DNA of 64,000 nucleotides from Nocardiopsis sp. CC223A. Its GTDB lineage: Bacteria > Actinomycetota > Actinomycetes > Streptosporangiales > Streptosporangiaceae. The DNA is taken from assembly GCF_030766825.1 (NCBI RefSeq), contig NZ_JASFDV010000008.1, positions 56,295 through 120,294 of the forward strand, in the 5' to 3' direction. This document shows positions 35,511-44,967 of the stretch, piece by piece. The notes beneath the pieces were generated by a model. The model saw nothing but the letters and a program-made list of their open reading frames with translations, ran no database searches and was not told the origin of the DNA. Numbering within the stretch: the stretch's first letter is position 1; every line of letters starts with the position of its first letter. The translations under genes were made by a program, and so were the position numbers.

Positions 35511-36314
35511 GTGGCCAAGGCCAAGCAACGAGAATCGCGGTGGGTGAAGGCGGTCGTCTCCCGCATCGTCCGCCTCGTCCTGTGGTTCGTCACCAAGCCG
35601 GACTGGAAGGGCACCGAGAACGTTCCGGCCCGGGGCGGCGTGATCATCGCGGCCAACCACCTGTCGCTGACGGACCCGCTGACGGTGGCGCACTTCCTCT
35701 ACATCGGGGCCCGCCGCTGGCCCACCTTCACGATGAAGGACGGGGTCATGAAGATCCCCGTGGTGCGGTCGGTCGCCAAGAGCACGGGCCAGATCCCGGT
35801 CAAGCGCGGTACCACCGACGCGGTCAAGGCACTCAAGGAGGCCGAGCTGGCGCTCACCCGCGACGGCGCGTCGGTGATCTTCTACCCCGAGGGCACCTGC
35901 ACCCGGGACCCGGACCTGTGGCCGATGAGCGCCAAGACCGGCGTCGCCCGGCTGGCCCTGACCACCGGGGTCCCCGTCGTCCCGGTGGCCCACTGGGGCG
36001 AGCAGCACATCCTGCCCTACGGCTCCAAGAAGCCGAGCCTGTTCCCGCGCAAGCGCCTGGAGTTCCTGGCGGGCCCGCCGGTGGACCTGGAGCGCTTCAA
36101 GGGCAAGCCGCTGACCGCGACGGTCCTCAAGGAGGCCACCGACGCGATCATGGACGACATCACCGCCCTCCAGGCGCAGATCCGCGGCGAGCGGCCGCCC
36201 GCGGTGCGCTACGACCTCAAGCGCGCGCGCCTGGAAGAGGCGGAGAAGAGGAAGAAGGCCGCCTCGGACGGCGGGGAGACCGGCGGCGACACGGCGAAGG
36301 GTGCGGCGGAGTGA
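35511..36314 (+). CDS. 1-acylglycerol-3-phosphate acyltransferase family protein
   Basis: 267 residues, PlsC-type. Catalytic motif NHLSLTDP (HX4D), then FTMKDGVMKIPVV, substrate motif FYPEGTCTRDPDL and VPVVPVAHWGEQ. Transfers an acyl chain to lysophosphatidate or a related glycerolipid at the membrane. GTG 35511 has AGGAG five bases upstream; ATG 35499 is the alternative and would add MRSP. The next gene, gpsA, makes the glycerol-3-phosphate backbone and overlaps this stop (GTGA), linking both to phospholipid synthesis. Confidence 0.9.
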   Translation: MAKAKQRESRWVKAVVSRIVRLVLWFVTKPDWKGTENVPARGGVIIAANHLSLTDPLTVAHFLYIGARRWPTFTMKDGVMKIPVVRSVAKSTGQIPVKRGTTDAVKALKEAELALTRDGASVIFYPEGTCTRDPDLWPMSAKTGVARLALTTGVPVVPVAHWGEQHILPYGSKKPSLFPRKRLEFLAGPPVDLERFKGKPLTATVLKEATDAIMDDITALQAQIRGERPPAVRYDLKRARLEEAEKRKKAASDGGETGGDTAKGAAE

Positions 36315-37369
36315 CGGTGACGGGCAACGACAGCGTGCGGATCGCCGTCCTGGGCTCCGGGTCGTGGGGCACCGTGTTCGCGAACGTCATCGCGGACGCC
36401 GCCGACCGGGCCCGGGACCCGGCCGCCCCCGCCGCGGAGGTCGTCCTGTGGGGGCGGCGGGCCGCGGTGGTCGACGCCGTCAACCAGACCTCCCAGAACC
36501 CCGACTACCTGCCGGGCGTCACCCTCAACCCGCGGCTGACCGCCACCACCGACGCCGCCAAGGCGCTGGCGGAGGCCGAGGTCGTCGTGCTGGCGGTGCC
36601 CACCCAGTCGCTGCGGGACAACCTGGCGCAGTGGCGCGGGCACCTGCGCGAGGACGCGGTGGTCGTCAGCCTCATGAAGGGCGTGGAGCTGGGCACCCAC
36701 CTGACCGCCTCGCAGATCATCGCCGAGGTGCTGGAGCTGCCCGCCGAGCGCATCGCCGTCGTCTCGGGCCCCAACCTGGCCCGGGAGATCGCCGAGCGCC
36801 AGCCCGCCACCGCCGTGGTCGCCTGCCCGCACGAGGAGACGGCGGTGCGCCTCCAGGGGCTGTTCAAGGCCCCGTACTTCCGCCCCTACACCAGCACCGA
36901 CCTGGTGGGCGTGGAGATCGGCGGCGCCATGAAGAACGTGATCGCGCTGGCCGTGGGCGTGGCCGAGGGGATGGGGTTCGGCGACAACACCAAGGCGTCG
37001 CTCATCACCCGCGGCCTGGCCGAGACGACCCGCCTGGCGGTGGCCCTGGGCGCCGACGAGCACACCCTGTCCGGACTGGCCGGCATGGGCGACCTCGTCG
37101 CGACATGCTCGTCGCCGTTGTCGCGGAACCGGACCTTCGGTGAGAAACTGGGCAAGGGCAAGACCCTTGAGCAGGTCATCGCCGAGACCCGGCAGACGGC
37201 CGAGGGGGTCAAGTCCTCCGAGTCGGTCCTGGAACTGGGCTGGGCCCGCGGGGTCGACCTGCCGATCACCGAGGCCGTCGTCAAGATGATGCACCACGAC
37301 CTGAGCCCCGCCGAGGCACTCGTCGCCTTCATGGCGCGCAGTGCCAAGCCCGAGCGCTACGGGGTCTGA
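36311..37369 (+). CDS. gpsA: Glycerol-3-phosphate dehydrogenase [NAD(P)+]
   Basis: 352 residues. Reduces dihydroxyacetone phosphate to glycerol-3-phosphate. Rossmann motif VLGSGSWGTVFAN; VLAVPTQSLRDNL; SGPNLAREIAERQPA; catalytic Lys in IGGAMKNVIALAVGVAEGMGFG; TRGLAETTRL and AGMGDLVATC. GTG 36311 overlaps the acyltransferase stop; GTG 36317 is also possible. Upstream of the PLP enzyme by 12 bp, so these three genes are probably cotranscribed. Confidence 0.97.
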   Translation: MTVTGNDSVRIAVLGSGSWGTVFANVIADAADRARDPAAPAAEVVLWGRRAAVVDAVNQTSQNPDYLPGVTLNPRLTATTDAAKALAEAEVVVLAVPTQSLRDNLAQWRGHLREDAVVVSLMKGVELGTHLTASQIIAEVLELPAERIAVVSGPNLAREIAERQPATAVVACPHEETAVRLQGLFKAPYFRPYTSTDLVGVEIGGAMKNVIALAVGVAEGMGFGDNTKASLITRGLAETTRLAVALGADEHTLSGLAGMGDLVATCSSPLSRNRTFGEKLGKGKTLEQVIAETRQTAEGVKSSESVLELGWARGVDLPITEAVVKMMHHDLSPAEALVAFMARSAKPERYGV

Positions 37370-37381
37370 GAGCGAGCAGCG

Positions 37382-38590
37382 ATGTCGTACACACCCGCGG
37401 CCGGGGGCGAGCACACCCGGGCGGTCTCCCCGCCGTCCGCGGCCGTCCCCGCCGAGCGCCCCATGCGGATGCCGGTCCACCGGGCCACCACCTACGCCTT
37501 CGACACCTCCCAGGACTACGCCGACGTGCTGTCCGGGGCGCAGCAGGGCTACTCCTACGCCCGCATCGACAGCCCCACCGTCGACGCCTTCGCCGAGGCG
37601 GTCGCGGCGCTGGAGGGCGCGGGTCTGCCCGACCGGGTGCGCGGCCAGGCGTTCGCCTCCGGGATGGGTGCGCTGAGCACCGTGTTCATGGCGCTCACCG
37701 AGGCGGGCTCGCACGTGGTGGCGTCGCGGTCCATCTACGGCAACACCTACTCGCTGCTGGACCGGCTGCTGCGCCGGTTCGGGGTGCGGACCGACTTCGT
37801 CGACATCACCGACCTGGACGCGGTGCGCGAGGCCGTGCGGCCGGGCACCGCGGTGCTGTTCACCGAGACCCTGTCCAATCCCACCATGACCGTCTCGGAC
37901 CTGCCCGGGCTGGCCCAGATCGCCCGGGAGGCCGGGGCCGCCCTGGTGGTGGACTCCACCTTCGCCTCCCCGGCGGTGTGCCGGCCCCTGGAGTACGGGG
38001 CCGACGTGGTGGTGCACTCGGCCACCAAGTACATCGGCGGGCACAGCGACACCACCGGCGGCGTGGCCGTGGCCGCACCCTCCTTCATCGACCGGATCCG
38101 GTCGGCGCGGGTGGACCTGGGGCCCTGCCTGGCCCCCGACGAGGCGTACCTGCTGCACCGGGGCCTGGAGACGCTGCCGCTGCGGGTGCAGCGCCAGTGC
38201 GGGACCGCCGCGCTGTTCGCCGCCGCGCTTCAGGACCACCCGCTGGTGGAGCGGGTCGACCACCCGTCCCTGGACTCGCACCCGCAGGCGGCGCTGGCCG
38301 CCAAGCTGTTCGACCCCGGACGGTACGGCGCCGTCGTCACCGTCCACCCGCGCGGCGGGTGGGAGGCGGGGATGGCCTTCGCCGACCGCCTGCGGGTCGC
38401 CACCATCGCCGCCTCCCTGGGCGGCACCCACACCCTCGCCGGTCACGTCGCCTCCACGTCGCACCGGAACATGAACGACGTCGAATTGGCGGCCGCCGGC
38501 ATCTCACCGGGTGCAGTGCGGTTCTCCATCGGCCTGGAGGACCCTCAGGACCTCATCGGGGACGCCCTGGCGGCCCTCGGGGGCAACTGA
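37382..38590 (+). CDS. Cys/Met-metabolism PLP-dependent enzyme (gamma-lyase/synthase type)
   Basis: 402 residues. Fold-type I aminotransferase-like enzyme: MPVHRATTYAFD, YSYARIDSPTVDAFAEAVAALEG, ASGMGAL, SIYGNTYSLL, SNPTMTVSDLP, VDSTFASP, and the PLP Lys in HSATKYIGGHSD. Resembles methionine gamma-lyase, cystathionine gamma-lyase or cystathionine gamma-synthase; the sequence alone does not separate these. It is placed between gpsA and ddl, genes that are often direct neighbours, which suggests insertion of this gene in the lineage. Confidence 0.88.
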   Translation: MSYTPAAGGEHTRAVSPPSAAVPAERPMRMPVHRATTYAFDTSQDYADVLSGAQQGYSYARIDSPTVDAFAEAVAALEGAGLPDRVRGQAFASGMGALSTVFMALTEAGSHVVASRSIYGNTYSLLDRLLRRFGVRTDFVDITDLDAVREAVRPGTAVLFTETLSNPTMTVSDLPGLAQIAREAGAALVVDSTFASPAVCRPLEYGADVVVHSATKYIGGHSDTTGGVAVAAPSFIDRIRSARVDLGPCLAPDEAYLLHRGLETLPLRVQRQCGTAALFAAALQDHPLVERVDHPSLDSHPQAALAAKLFDPGRYGAVVTVHPRGGWEAGMAFADRLRVATIAASLGGTHTLAGHVASTSHRNMNDVELAAAGISPGAVRFSIGLEDPQDLIGDALAALGGN

Positions 38591-38651
38591 CACACGAGCA
38601 GGCCGGGAGAACCCCGGCCGCTTCCGGCAACGAGTACAAAGGGTCAGCACC

Positions 38652-39779
38652 ATGTCGTCCGAGCAGCGAAGGATCCGGGTCGCCGTCGTCTTCGGCGGTC
38701 GCAGTTCCGAACACGAGATCTCCTGCGTCACCGCGGGCAGCGTCCTGTCGGTGATCGACCACGACCGCTACGAGGTCGTGCCGGTCGGCATCACCAAGAC
38801 CGGCAACTGGGTGCTGACCTCCGGCGACCCCGAGCGGCTGCGCATCGAGGAGGGCACCAAGGCCCTGCCGACCGTGTCGGAGGAGGGCGGCAGGGACCTG
38901 GCCCTGCCGTTCGACTCCGCCGGGCAGCTGATGGTCGTGGACCCCGCCGAGGGGCCCTCCCGGCTGGCCGAGGTGGACGTGGTGCTGCCGCTGCTGCACG
39001 GCCCCTTCGGCGAGGACGGCACCATCCAGGGGCTGTTCGAGATGATGGGCGTGCGCTACGCGGGCGCCGGGGTGTTCTCCAGCGCCGCCGCCATGGACAA
39101 GGTGTTCATGAAGGCGATCCTGACCGGCAACGGGATCCCCACCAGCGACTACGTGGCCATCACCGACCGGCGCTGGCGCACCGAGCGCAAGAAGGTCCTG
39201 GACGACATCGCCGAGCTGGGCACGACGGTGTTCGTCAAGCCCGCCCGGGCCGGCAGCAGCGTGGGCATCAGCAGGGTGAGGGACTCCTCCGACACCGACG
39301 CGGTGGTCGCGGCCGTCGAGGCGGCGCGCGAACACGACCCCAAGGTGCTGGTGGAGGCCCAGGTCGTCGGCCGCGAGATCGAGTGCGGTGTGCTGGAGTC
39401 CGAGGACGGGGGCACCCCCGACGTGTCCTTCCCGGCCGAGGTGCACGTGGCGGAGGGCTTCGACTTCTACGACTTCGAGGCCAAGTACCTGTCGAGCAGC
39501 GGGCTGACCATCCCCGCGGAGATCCCCGAGGACGTCACGGCGCGGCTGCGCGGGCTGGCCGCCGAGGTGTTCGAGGCGATGGGCTGCGAGGGGCTGGCCC
39601 GGGTGGACTTCTTCTACACCGAGGACGGCGAGGTCCTCGTCAACGAGCTGAACACGATGCCCGGGTTCACCCCGGCGTCGGCGTTCCCGCAGATGTGGGC
39701 GGCCACGGGGCTGGACTACGCGGCGCTGGTCGACCGGATGATCACGACGGCGCTGCGGCGCTCGCCGGGGCTGCGCTGA
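38652..39779 (+). CDS. ddl: D-alanine--D-alanine ligase
   Basis: 375 residues. ATP-grasp ligase making D-Ala-D-Ala for peptidoglycan. N-terminal VAVVFGGRSSEHEISCVTAGSVLSVID; PLLHGPFGEDGTIQGLFEM; FVKPARAGSSVGISRV; EVHVAEGFDFYDFEAKY; C-terminal FYTEDGEVLVNELNTMPGFTPASAFPQMW with the Mg-binding Glu and Asn. Glu-His-Glu (EHEI) and the Tyr/Phe region are of the ordinary Ddl type, not the D-lactate type. ATG 38652 chosen on family start. A strong terminator follows. Confidence 0.97.
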   Translation: MSSEQRRIRVAVVFGGRSSEHEISCVTAGSVLSVIDHDRYEVVPVGITKTGNWVLTSGDPERLRIEEGTKALPTVSEEGGRDLALPFDSAGQLMVVDPAEGPSRLAEVDVVLPLLHGPFGEDGTIQGLFEMMGVRYAGAGVFSSAAAMDKVFMKAILTGNGIPTSDYVAITDRRWRTERKKVLDDIAELGTTVFVKPARAGSSVGISRVRDSSDTDAVVAAVEAAREHDPKVLVEAQVVGREIECGVLESEDGGTPDVSFPAEVHVAEGFDFYDFEAKYLSSSGLTIPAEIPEDVTARLRGLAAEVFEAMGCEGLARVDFFYTEDGEVLVNELNTMPGFTPASAFPQMWAATGLDYAALVDRMITTALRRSPGLR

Positions 39780-39787
39780 CACACGCG

Positions 39788-39827
39788 AAAGGGGGGGCGG
39801 CCCGCACGGGCCGCCCCCCCTTTTTTT
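39788..39827 (+). terminator. Rho-independent terminator of ddl
   Basis: AGGGGGGGCGGCCCG (39790-39804) pairs with CGGGCCGCCCCCCCT (39807-39821), followed by a run of Ts to 39827. It can serve both strands, as the convergent EI24 gene ends at 39837. Confidence 0.92.
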
Positions 39828-39836
39828 CCGCGTCTG

Positions 39837-40715
39837 TCAGGCCCCCGGGGGCGGTACCTGCGGGTGCCCCTGCGGCGGGGCGGCCTGGGAAGGTCCGTGC
39901 GGGGGCGGGGCGACCGGCGGGACCGGGGCCGGGCGGTCGGCGCCCCGGGGCAGTTCGGGCACGCCCAGCAGCTGCCGGGCCAGGATGGTGCCGCCCGCCG
40001 TCGCGGCCGGGAACACCACGACCGCCACGAACGGGATCGCCAGCAGCAGGTACGTGGGGACGGTGAACCCCAGCACCCGCGGCCGCCGGGTGCCCATCCA
40101 CTTGCGGCGCTCCTTGATGGTGAGGAACCCGCGCCGGTCGAACGAGCCCGCCACCAGCTCGATGCCCAGCAGCCACCCGCCCAGCAGGGCGGCCAGCACC
40201 GAGCCGATGACCGGGCCGGCCACCGGGATGAACCCGATGACGAACACCAGGACCGTCACCAGCAGCGAGGCGAGGACGATCACCAGGGACTGGCGGACCG
40301 CCCGGCCCAGCGACGACCAGACCGACTCGTCGGAGTCGGCGGGGGCGTTGCCCAGCTCCTGCTCGACCAGGTCCGTGATCTTGTCGTAGATCGGCGCGCC
40401 CAGGGCCAGCGTGACGGTGGTGAACGAGACCACCATCAGCAGGACCGTCCCGGCCAGCGCACCGACGGCGACGGCACCGCGGACCAGGTTCCGCCAGACC
40501 TCGTCCCAGCCGTCGGCGAAGGGGGTCGCCCACGCCGCCAGGTCGGTCAGGTTCACCACCAGGACCACGAACAGCGCCAGGAACAGCAGCGACGTGATCA
40601 GGGCGGGGAGCGCGCCCAGGAGGAACAGACGCGGTCTGCGCAGCAGCAGGCCGAAGCCGCGCGCCAGCGCGCCGACTCCGCCGAGGACTTCACGAACGGG
40701 ATTGGGATTGGCCAC
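39837..40715 (-). CDS. EI24-domain (CysZ-like) membrane protein
   Basis: 292 residues. Several long hydrophobic segments (LFLLGALPALITSLLFLALFVVLVVNL, GTVLLMVVSFTTVTLALGAPIYDKI, VIVLASLLVTVLVFVIGFIPVAGPVIGSVLAALLGGWLLGIEL) and a Pro-rich C-terminal tail. The APIYDKI segment and the closing membrane hairpin are typical of the EI24/CysZ family, some members of which aid sulfate uptake; function here is open. ATG 40715 (MANPNPVREVLGG). It is separate from, and convergent with, ddl. Confidence 0.85.
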   Translation of the reverse strand: MANPNPVREVLGGVGALARGFGLLLRRPRLFLLGALPALITSLLFLALFVVLVVNLTDLAAWATPFADGWDEVWRNLVRGAVAVGALAGTVLLMVVSFTTVTLALGAPIYDKITDLVEQELGNAPADSDESVWSSLGRAVRQSLVIVLASLLVTVLVFVIGFIPVAGPVIGSVLAALLGGWLLGIELVAGSFDRRGFLTIKERRKWMGTRRPRVLGFTVPTYLLLAIPFVAVVVFPAATAGGTILARQLLGVPELPRGADRPAPVPPVAPPPHGPSQAAPPQGHPQVPPPGA

Positions 40716-40876
40716 GCTGGAACATTAGGGCAATCCCGCCCGCACCTGCCAGTCGGCCCGGCTCACCCCGAACCGTCCCCGGCCGGGGACTCTTCGGGAT
40801 TTTCAGGGAAGCACGTACGCCGGAGGAGTGCGCTCACTACGCTCAGGGATGTTCCGGATACCACGAGGGGTCGCCG

Positions 40877-41461
40877 ATGGCGTTCGCCGTGCGAGAGCGG
40901 CCGGGTGAGGCGATGACCGGCCTGCACGCTCTCATGGAGGGTCTCGATCTTCCGAACGGTTACCGGGCGGAGGTCATCGACGGGAGCATCATCGTGTCGT
41001 CGGCGCCGACGTATCGGCATGCGCGCATCGTGCGCGGAGTCGAGCGCCTCATCATCGGCGCCCTGCCGGACGACCTCGTCGCCCTCCAGATGGTGACGGT
41101 GGAGAACGCGGCGACCGGGGACCGCTACGTGCCGGACCTGCTGGTCATGCCGACCGCCGTCGCGGACGGCGGGGGGTGGGACGGGCCGGAGTGGATCCGG
41201 CCGATGGAGGCCGTCGAGTTCGCCCTGGAGGTCGTCTCGCCCAGCAGTGCGCTCCACGACTGGAAGGCCAAGGCCCAGGGCTACGCCCGGGCCCGGGTTC
41301 CGCTGTACCTCGTGGTCGACCCGCGCCTGGGCGAGGTCGCCCTGTTCTCCGACCCCGACGGCCACGACTACCGCGAGGTGGCCAGGGCCGTGCGGGGCGG
41401 GCACGTGCGGCTGCCGGAGCCGTTCGCGGTGGAGATGGCGGCGGAGGCGCTGCTCGGCTAG
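40877..41461 (+). CDS. Uma2-family (DUF820) putative restriction endonuclease-like protein
   Basis: 194 residues. PD-(D/E)XK-like pattern of the family: LPNGYRAEVIDGSIIVSSAP, YVPDLLVM (Asp), then EFALEVVSPSSALHDWKAKAQGYARARVPLYLVVDP (Glu and Lys). Such genes are multicopy in actinomycetes and cyanobacteria; their cellular role is not established. ATG 40877 chosen. Its stop overlaps the stop of the convergent cydC by four bases, an unusually tight junction. Confidence 0.82.
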   Translation: MAFAVRERPGEAMTGLHALMEGLDLPNGYRAEVIDGSIIVSSAPTYRHARIVRGVERLIIGALPDDLVALQMVTVENAATGDRYVPDLLVMPTAVADGGGWDGPEWIRPMEAVEFALEVVSPSSALHDWKAKAQGYARARVPLYLVVDPRLGEVALFSDPDGHDYREVARAVRGGHVRLPEPFAVEMAAEALLG

Positions 41462-43224
41462 AGGTCCGGGTGGACGTCGCGGTACCAGCCGTCGCGGGCC
41501 AGGAGTTCGGTGTGGGTGCCCGACTGCACGACGCGGCCGTCGCGGATGACGACGATGCGGTCCACCCGGTCCAGGCCGGTGAGGTCGTGGGTGATGAGCA
41601 GCGTCGAGTAGCCCTCGGCGGCGGCCAGCAGGTCCTCGACCACCGCGTCCCGGGTGTCGGGGTCCAGGTGGGCGGTGGGCTCGTCCAGGACCAGCACGCG
41701 GGGCGCGGCCAGCAGGGCGCGGGCCAGGGCCAGGCGCTGCACCATGCCGCCGCTCAGGCCCAGGCCGTGGGTGCCCACGCGGGTGTCCAGGCCGTCGGGC
41801 ATCGCGGTGACCTCGTCGGCCAGGCGGGCCCGGCGCAGCGCCGCCCACAGGTCGTCGTCTGTGGCGTCCGGTCGGGCCAGTCTGAGGTTCTCGCGCAGGG
41901 TCGAGGCGAACACGTGCGGGTCCTGCGGCACCCCGGAGACCACGGCGCGCACCTCGTCGGCCGGGTACCCGGTGATGTCGGCGCCGCCCAGTTCCACGTG
42001 TCCCGCGTCGGGGTCGCGGAAGCGCAGCAGGACGGAGGCCAGGGTGCTCTTGCCCGCTCCGCTGGGGCCCACCACCGCGACGGTCTCGCCGGCGGGGACG
42101 TCCAGGTCCACGCCGTCCAGGGCCCAGGGCCCGTCCGGGGCGTAGCGCACCCGCAGCCCGCGGACCCGGAGGGTGGGGTCGCCGTGCGGGTCCAGGCCGG
42201 TGCGGGCGGCCGGGGCGACCGCCGCCGGGGTGTCCAGCACTCCGAACAGCCGCGCCCCGCTCTCCCGGATCGCCCCCAGTTTGGCCGCCACGGCGGGCAG
42301 CGGGGCGACGATCTCGAACGCCGCCAGGGTCACCAGCACCAGCACCGCGAGCGAAACCGCGTCCAGGCTCCCGCCGTCCACGGCCAGCACCCCCAGGAAC
42401 AGGGCGCCCCACACGCTCAGCCCGGTGATGAGCGTCGTCGCGCCCGCCCCCAGCCCCAGTACCGCGGCGTCGCGCCGCGCCATCCGGGTCAGCTCCTCGT
42501 CGGCCTCGTGCACCCGGGCCACCTGGCGGTCCATCGCCCCGTAGGCGACCAGGTCCGGCGCCCCGTGCAGGGTGTCCACCAGGGAGGTCGACAGGCGCCC
42601 GCGCGCCACCGCCTGGCGGCGCCCCGGGGCCCGGCCCAGCGCGGCGGCCGCCCAGGGCACCGCCAGCCCCGCCAGCAGCAGGCCCGCGGCCAGCAGCGCC
42701 CCGCCGGGCGCGTACACGGCGGTGACCACCAGGACGGTGATGCCGCCGGTCACCAGGGACACCAGCGGCGGGGCCAGCCCGCGCACCAGCAGGTCCAGGG
42801 TCGCCTCGGTGTCGTTGACCAGCCGCGACACCAGGTCGCCGGACCGGAACCGGCCGAAGGGCTCGGTGGCGGCGAGCCTGCGGTACACCCGCACCCGCAC
42901 CTCGGCCAGCGTGCGGAACGCGGCGTCGTGGGTGACCAGCCGCTCCAGGTACCGGCTCACCCCCTTGCCGACGCCCAGCGCCCGGGTGGCCACCACCGAG
43001 ACCCCCAGCGCGGTGATCGCCGGCTGTGAGGCCGCGGTGGCCAGCATCCACGCGGCCACCCCCAGCAGCGCCACCCCGGACCCGGTGGCCACCGCGCCCA
43101 GCAGGACGCCCAGCGCGAACCGCCCGGCCCGGGGCCGGGCCAGCGCGACCATCCGCCGCAGCGGGTCGCGGCGGCGCTCCCTCTCGGGGACGGGGGAGAC
43201 GTCGGCGGTGTCGATCGTGTTCAT
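41458..43224 (-). CDS. cydC: Heterodimeric ABC exporter subunit for cytochrome bd assembly
   Basis: 588 residues. Six membrane segments then an ATPase domain: Walker A GPSGAGKST, signature LSGGMVQR, Walker B VLVLDEPTAH. With CydD it forms the inner-membrane transporter needed to assemble cytochrome bd (thiol/haem export in E. coli). ATG 43224 overlaps the cydD stop (ATGA), giving coupled translation. Second gene of cydDC. Confidence 0.92.
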   Translation of the reverse strand: MNTIDTADVSPVPERERRRDPLRRMVALARPRAGRFALGVLLGAVATGSGVALLGVAAWMLATAASQPAITALGVSVVATRALGVGKGVSRYLERLVTHDAAFRTLAEVRVRVYRRLAATEPFGRFRSGDLVSRLVNDTEATLDLLVRGLAPPLVSLVTGGITVLVVTAVYAPGGALLAAGLLLAGLAVPWAAAALGRAPGRRQAVARGRLSTSLVDTLHGAPDLVAYGAMDRQVARVHEADEELTRMARRDAAVLGLGAGATTLITGLSVWGALFLGVLAVDGGSLDAVSLAVLVLVTLAAFEIVAPLPAVAAKLGAIRESGARLFGVLDTPAAVAPAARTGLDPHGDPTLRVRGLRVRYAPDGPWALDGVDLDVPAGETVAVVGPSGAGKSTLASVLLRFRDPDAGHVELGGADITGYPADEVRAVVSGVPQDPHVFASTLRENLRLARPDATDDDLWAALRRARLADEVTAMPDGLDTRVGTHGLGLSGGMVQRLALARALLAAPRVLVLDEPTAHLDPDTRDAVVEDLLAAAEGYSTLLITHDLTGLDRVDRIVVIRDGRVVQSGTHTELLARDGWYRDVHPDL

Positions 43225-44939
43225 CGGCTCAGCGCCCCTTCACGGCCCGGCAGCGGGAGTTCCACGACCCGGGCGCCGAGGACGGCCTCGGCCCAGCCGG
43301 TGTCGTGGGCGACGATGACCGCGGTGCGCCCGTGCAGGAGGCGGTCCACGGCGGTGCGGACCGCGGCGGCGTTCTCCGGGTCCAGGTGGGCGGTGGGCTC
43401 GTCCAGCAGCACCAGCGGCGCGTCCCGGCAGAACGCCCGGGCCAGCGCGATCCGCTGGCGCTGGCCCGCCGAGAGCCGGGTGCCGCGTTCACCGAGCCGG
43501 GTGTCGTACCCGTCGGGCAGCGCGGACACGAACCCGTCGGCCTCGGCCAGCCGGGCCGCCTCGCGCACCCGCTCCAGCGGGGTGTCGGGGTCGCCCAGCC
43601 GGATGTTGTCGGCCACCGACACGTCGAACAGGTAGGGGTGCTGGGGCACCCAGGCCACCCCCAGCCGCCAGTCGGCGGCGGGCACGGACCCCAGCGGCGC
43701 CCACTCGCCGCCGGGCGCGCGCACCTCGATCCGCCCTTCGGAGGGGGTGTTCATCCGCAGCAGCAGCGACAGCAGGGTGGTCTTGCCCGACCCGCTGGGC
43801 CCGGTGAGCAGCACCCGCTCGCCCGCGCGCACGGTCAGGTCCACCCCGGACAGGGCGGGCAGGTCCCGCCCCGGGTAGGTCAGCGACACCCCGCTCAGGC
43901 GCAGGTCGCCCCCGGTCGCCGGGGACCGCTCCCCGGTGGGCGCGGGCGCGTCGGTGTCCGCGGTCCGGTGCCGCTCCAGCTCGGTGAACACCTGGTCGGC
44001 GGCGGCCACGCCCTCCATGCTCGCGTGGAACCGGGCGCCCACCTCGCGCAGCGGCAGGTAGGCCTCCGGGGCCAGGATCAGCACCAGCAGGGCGGTCTGG
44101 TAGTCCATGTACCCGCCCAACAGCCGCAGTCCCACCTCCACGGCGACCAGCGCCACCGCCAGGGTGGCCAGCAGCTCCAGGGCGAACGCGGACAGGAACG
44201 CGATCCGCAGCGTCCCCATGGTCGCCCTGCGGTGCTCCTCGCCGACCTGCCGGATGAGCGCCGCCTGCGCCTTGGCCCGGCGGAACACCGCCAGGGTCGG
44301 CAGCCCCTCCACCACGTCCAGGAAATGCCCGCCGAGCCTGCTCAGCAGCCGCCACTGCCGCTCGGTGCGGTTCTGCGTGTGCATGCCGATGAGCGCCATG
44401 AAGACGGGGATGAGCGGCACCGTCACCAGGATGACGACGCCGGAGATCCAGTCGGCCCAGAACACCACGGCCAGCACGGCGACCGGCACGATCGACGCCA
44501 GCACCAGCTGGGGCAGGTAGCGGGCGAAGTAGTCGTCGAGCGCGTCCAGGCCCCGCGTGGCCAGGGTGACCAGCTCCCCGGCCTTGGGGGCCTCCCCGTC
44601 CGCGCCGCGCCGGGCCGTCCACACCGTTCCGTCACCGGTGACGGCGTCGATCAGCCGCCGCCGCAGGATCGACTTGGTGCGGGCGGCGCTGTGCAGCGCG
44701 GACGCCTCGGCCGCGTACGACAGCAGGGAGCGGGCCAGGGCGATGCCGGCGACGGTGGCGACCGCCCACCCCAGGGCGTCGAACCCGGATCCGGCGAACA
44801 CCCCCGAGATGACGTGGGCGAGCAGCCAGGCCTGGGTCAGGATCAGCCCGGTGATCGCCACCCCGCTGAGCACGGAGACGGCCAGGTGGGCGCGGACCGG
44901 GTCGGCGGCCCGCACCAGGCGCGGATCGAGCGGTTTCAA
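43221..44939 (-). CDS. cydD: Heterodimeric ABC exporter subunit for cytochrome bd assembly
   Basis: 572 residues. Membrane domain (LAVSVLSGVAITGLILTQAWLLAHVI and others), then ATPase with Walker A TGPSGSGKTT, signature LSAGQRQR and Walker B PLVLLDEPTAH. The start is taken as TTG 44939 (MKPLDPRLVRAADP), with AAGAGG just upstream; the frame stays open far upstream only because it runs through repeats and shadows of cydAB. Pairs with CydC. Confidence 0.88.
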   Translation of the reverse strand: MKPLDPRLVRAADPVRAHLAVSVLSGVAITGLILTQAWLLAHVISGVFAGSGFDALGWAVATVAGIALARSLLSYAAEASALHSAARTKSILRRRLIDAVTGDGTVWTARRGADGEAPKAGELVTLATRGLDALDDYFARYLPQLVLASIVPVAVLAVVFWADWISGVVILVTVPLIPVFMALIGMHTQNRTERQWRLLSRLGGHFLDVVEGLPTLAVFRRAKAQAALIRQVGEEHRRATMGTLRIAFLSAFALELLATLAVALVAVEVGLRLLGGYMDYQTALLVLILAPEAYLPLREVGARFHASMEGVAAADQVFTELERHRTADTDAPAPTGERSPATGGDLRLSGVSLTYPGRDLPALSGVDLTVRAGERVLLTGPSGSGKTTLLSLLLRMNTPSEGRIEVRAPGGEWAPLGSVPAADWRLGVAWVPQHPYLFDVSVADNIRLGDPDTPLERVREAARLAEADGFVSALPDGYDTRLGERGTRLSAGQRQRIALARAFCRDAPLVLLDEPTAHLDPENAAAVRTAVDRLLHGRTAVIVAHDTGWAEAVLGARVVELPLPGREGALSR

Positions 44940-44967
44940 TGGGACCTCTTGGCTGGTCTGGCGACGG

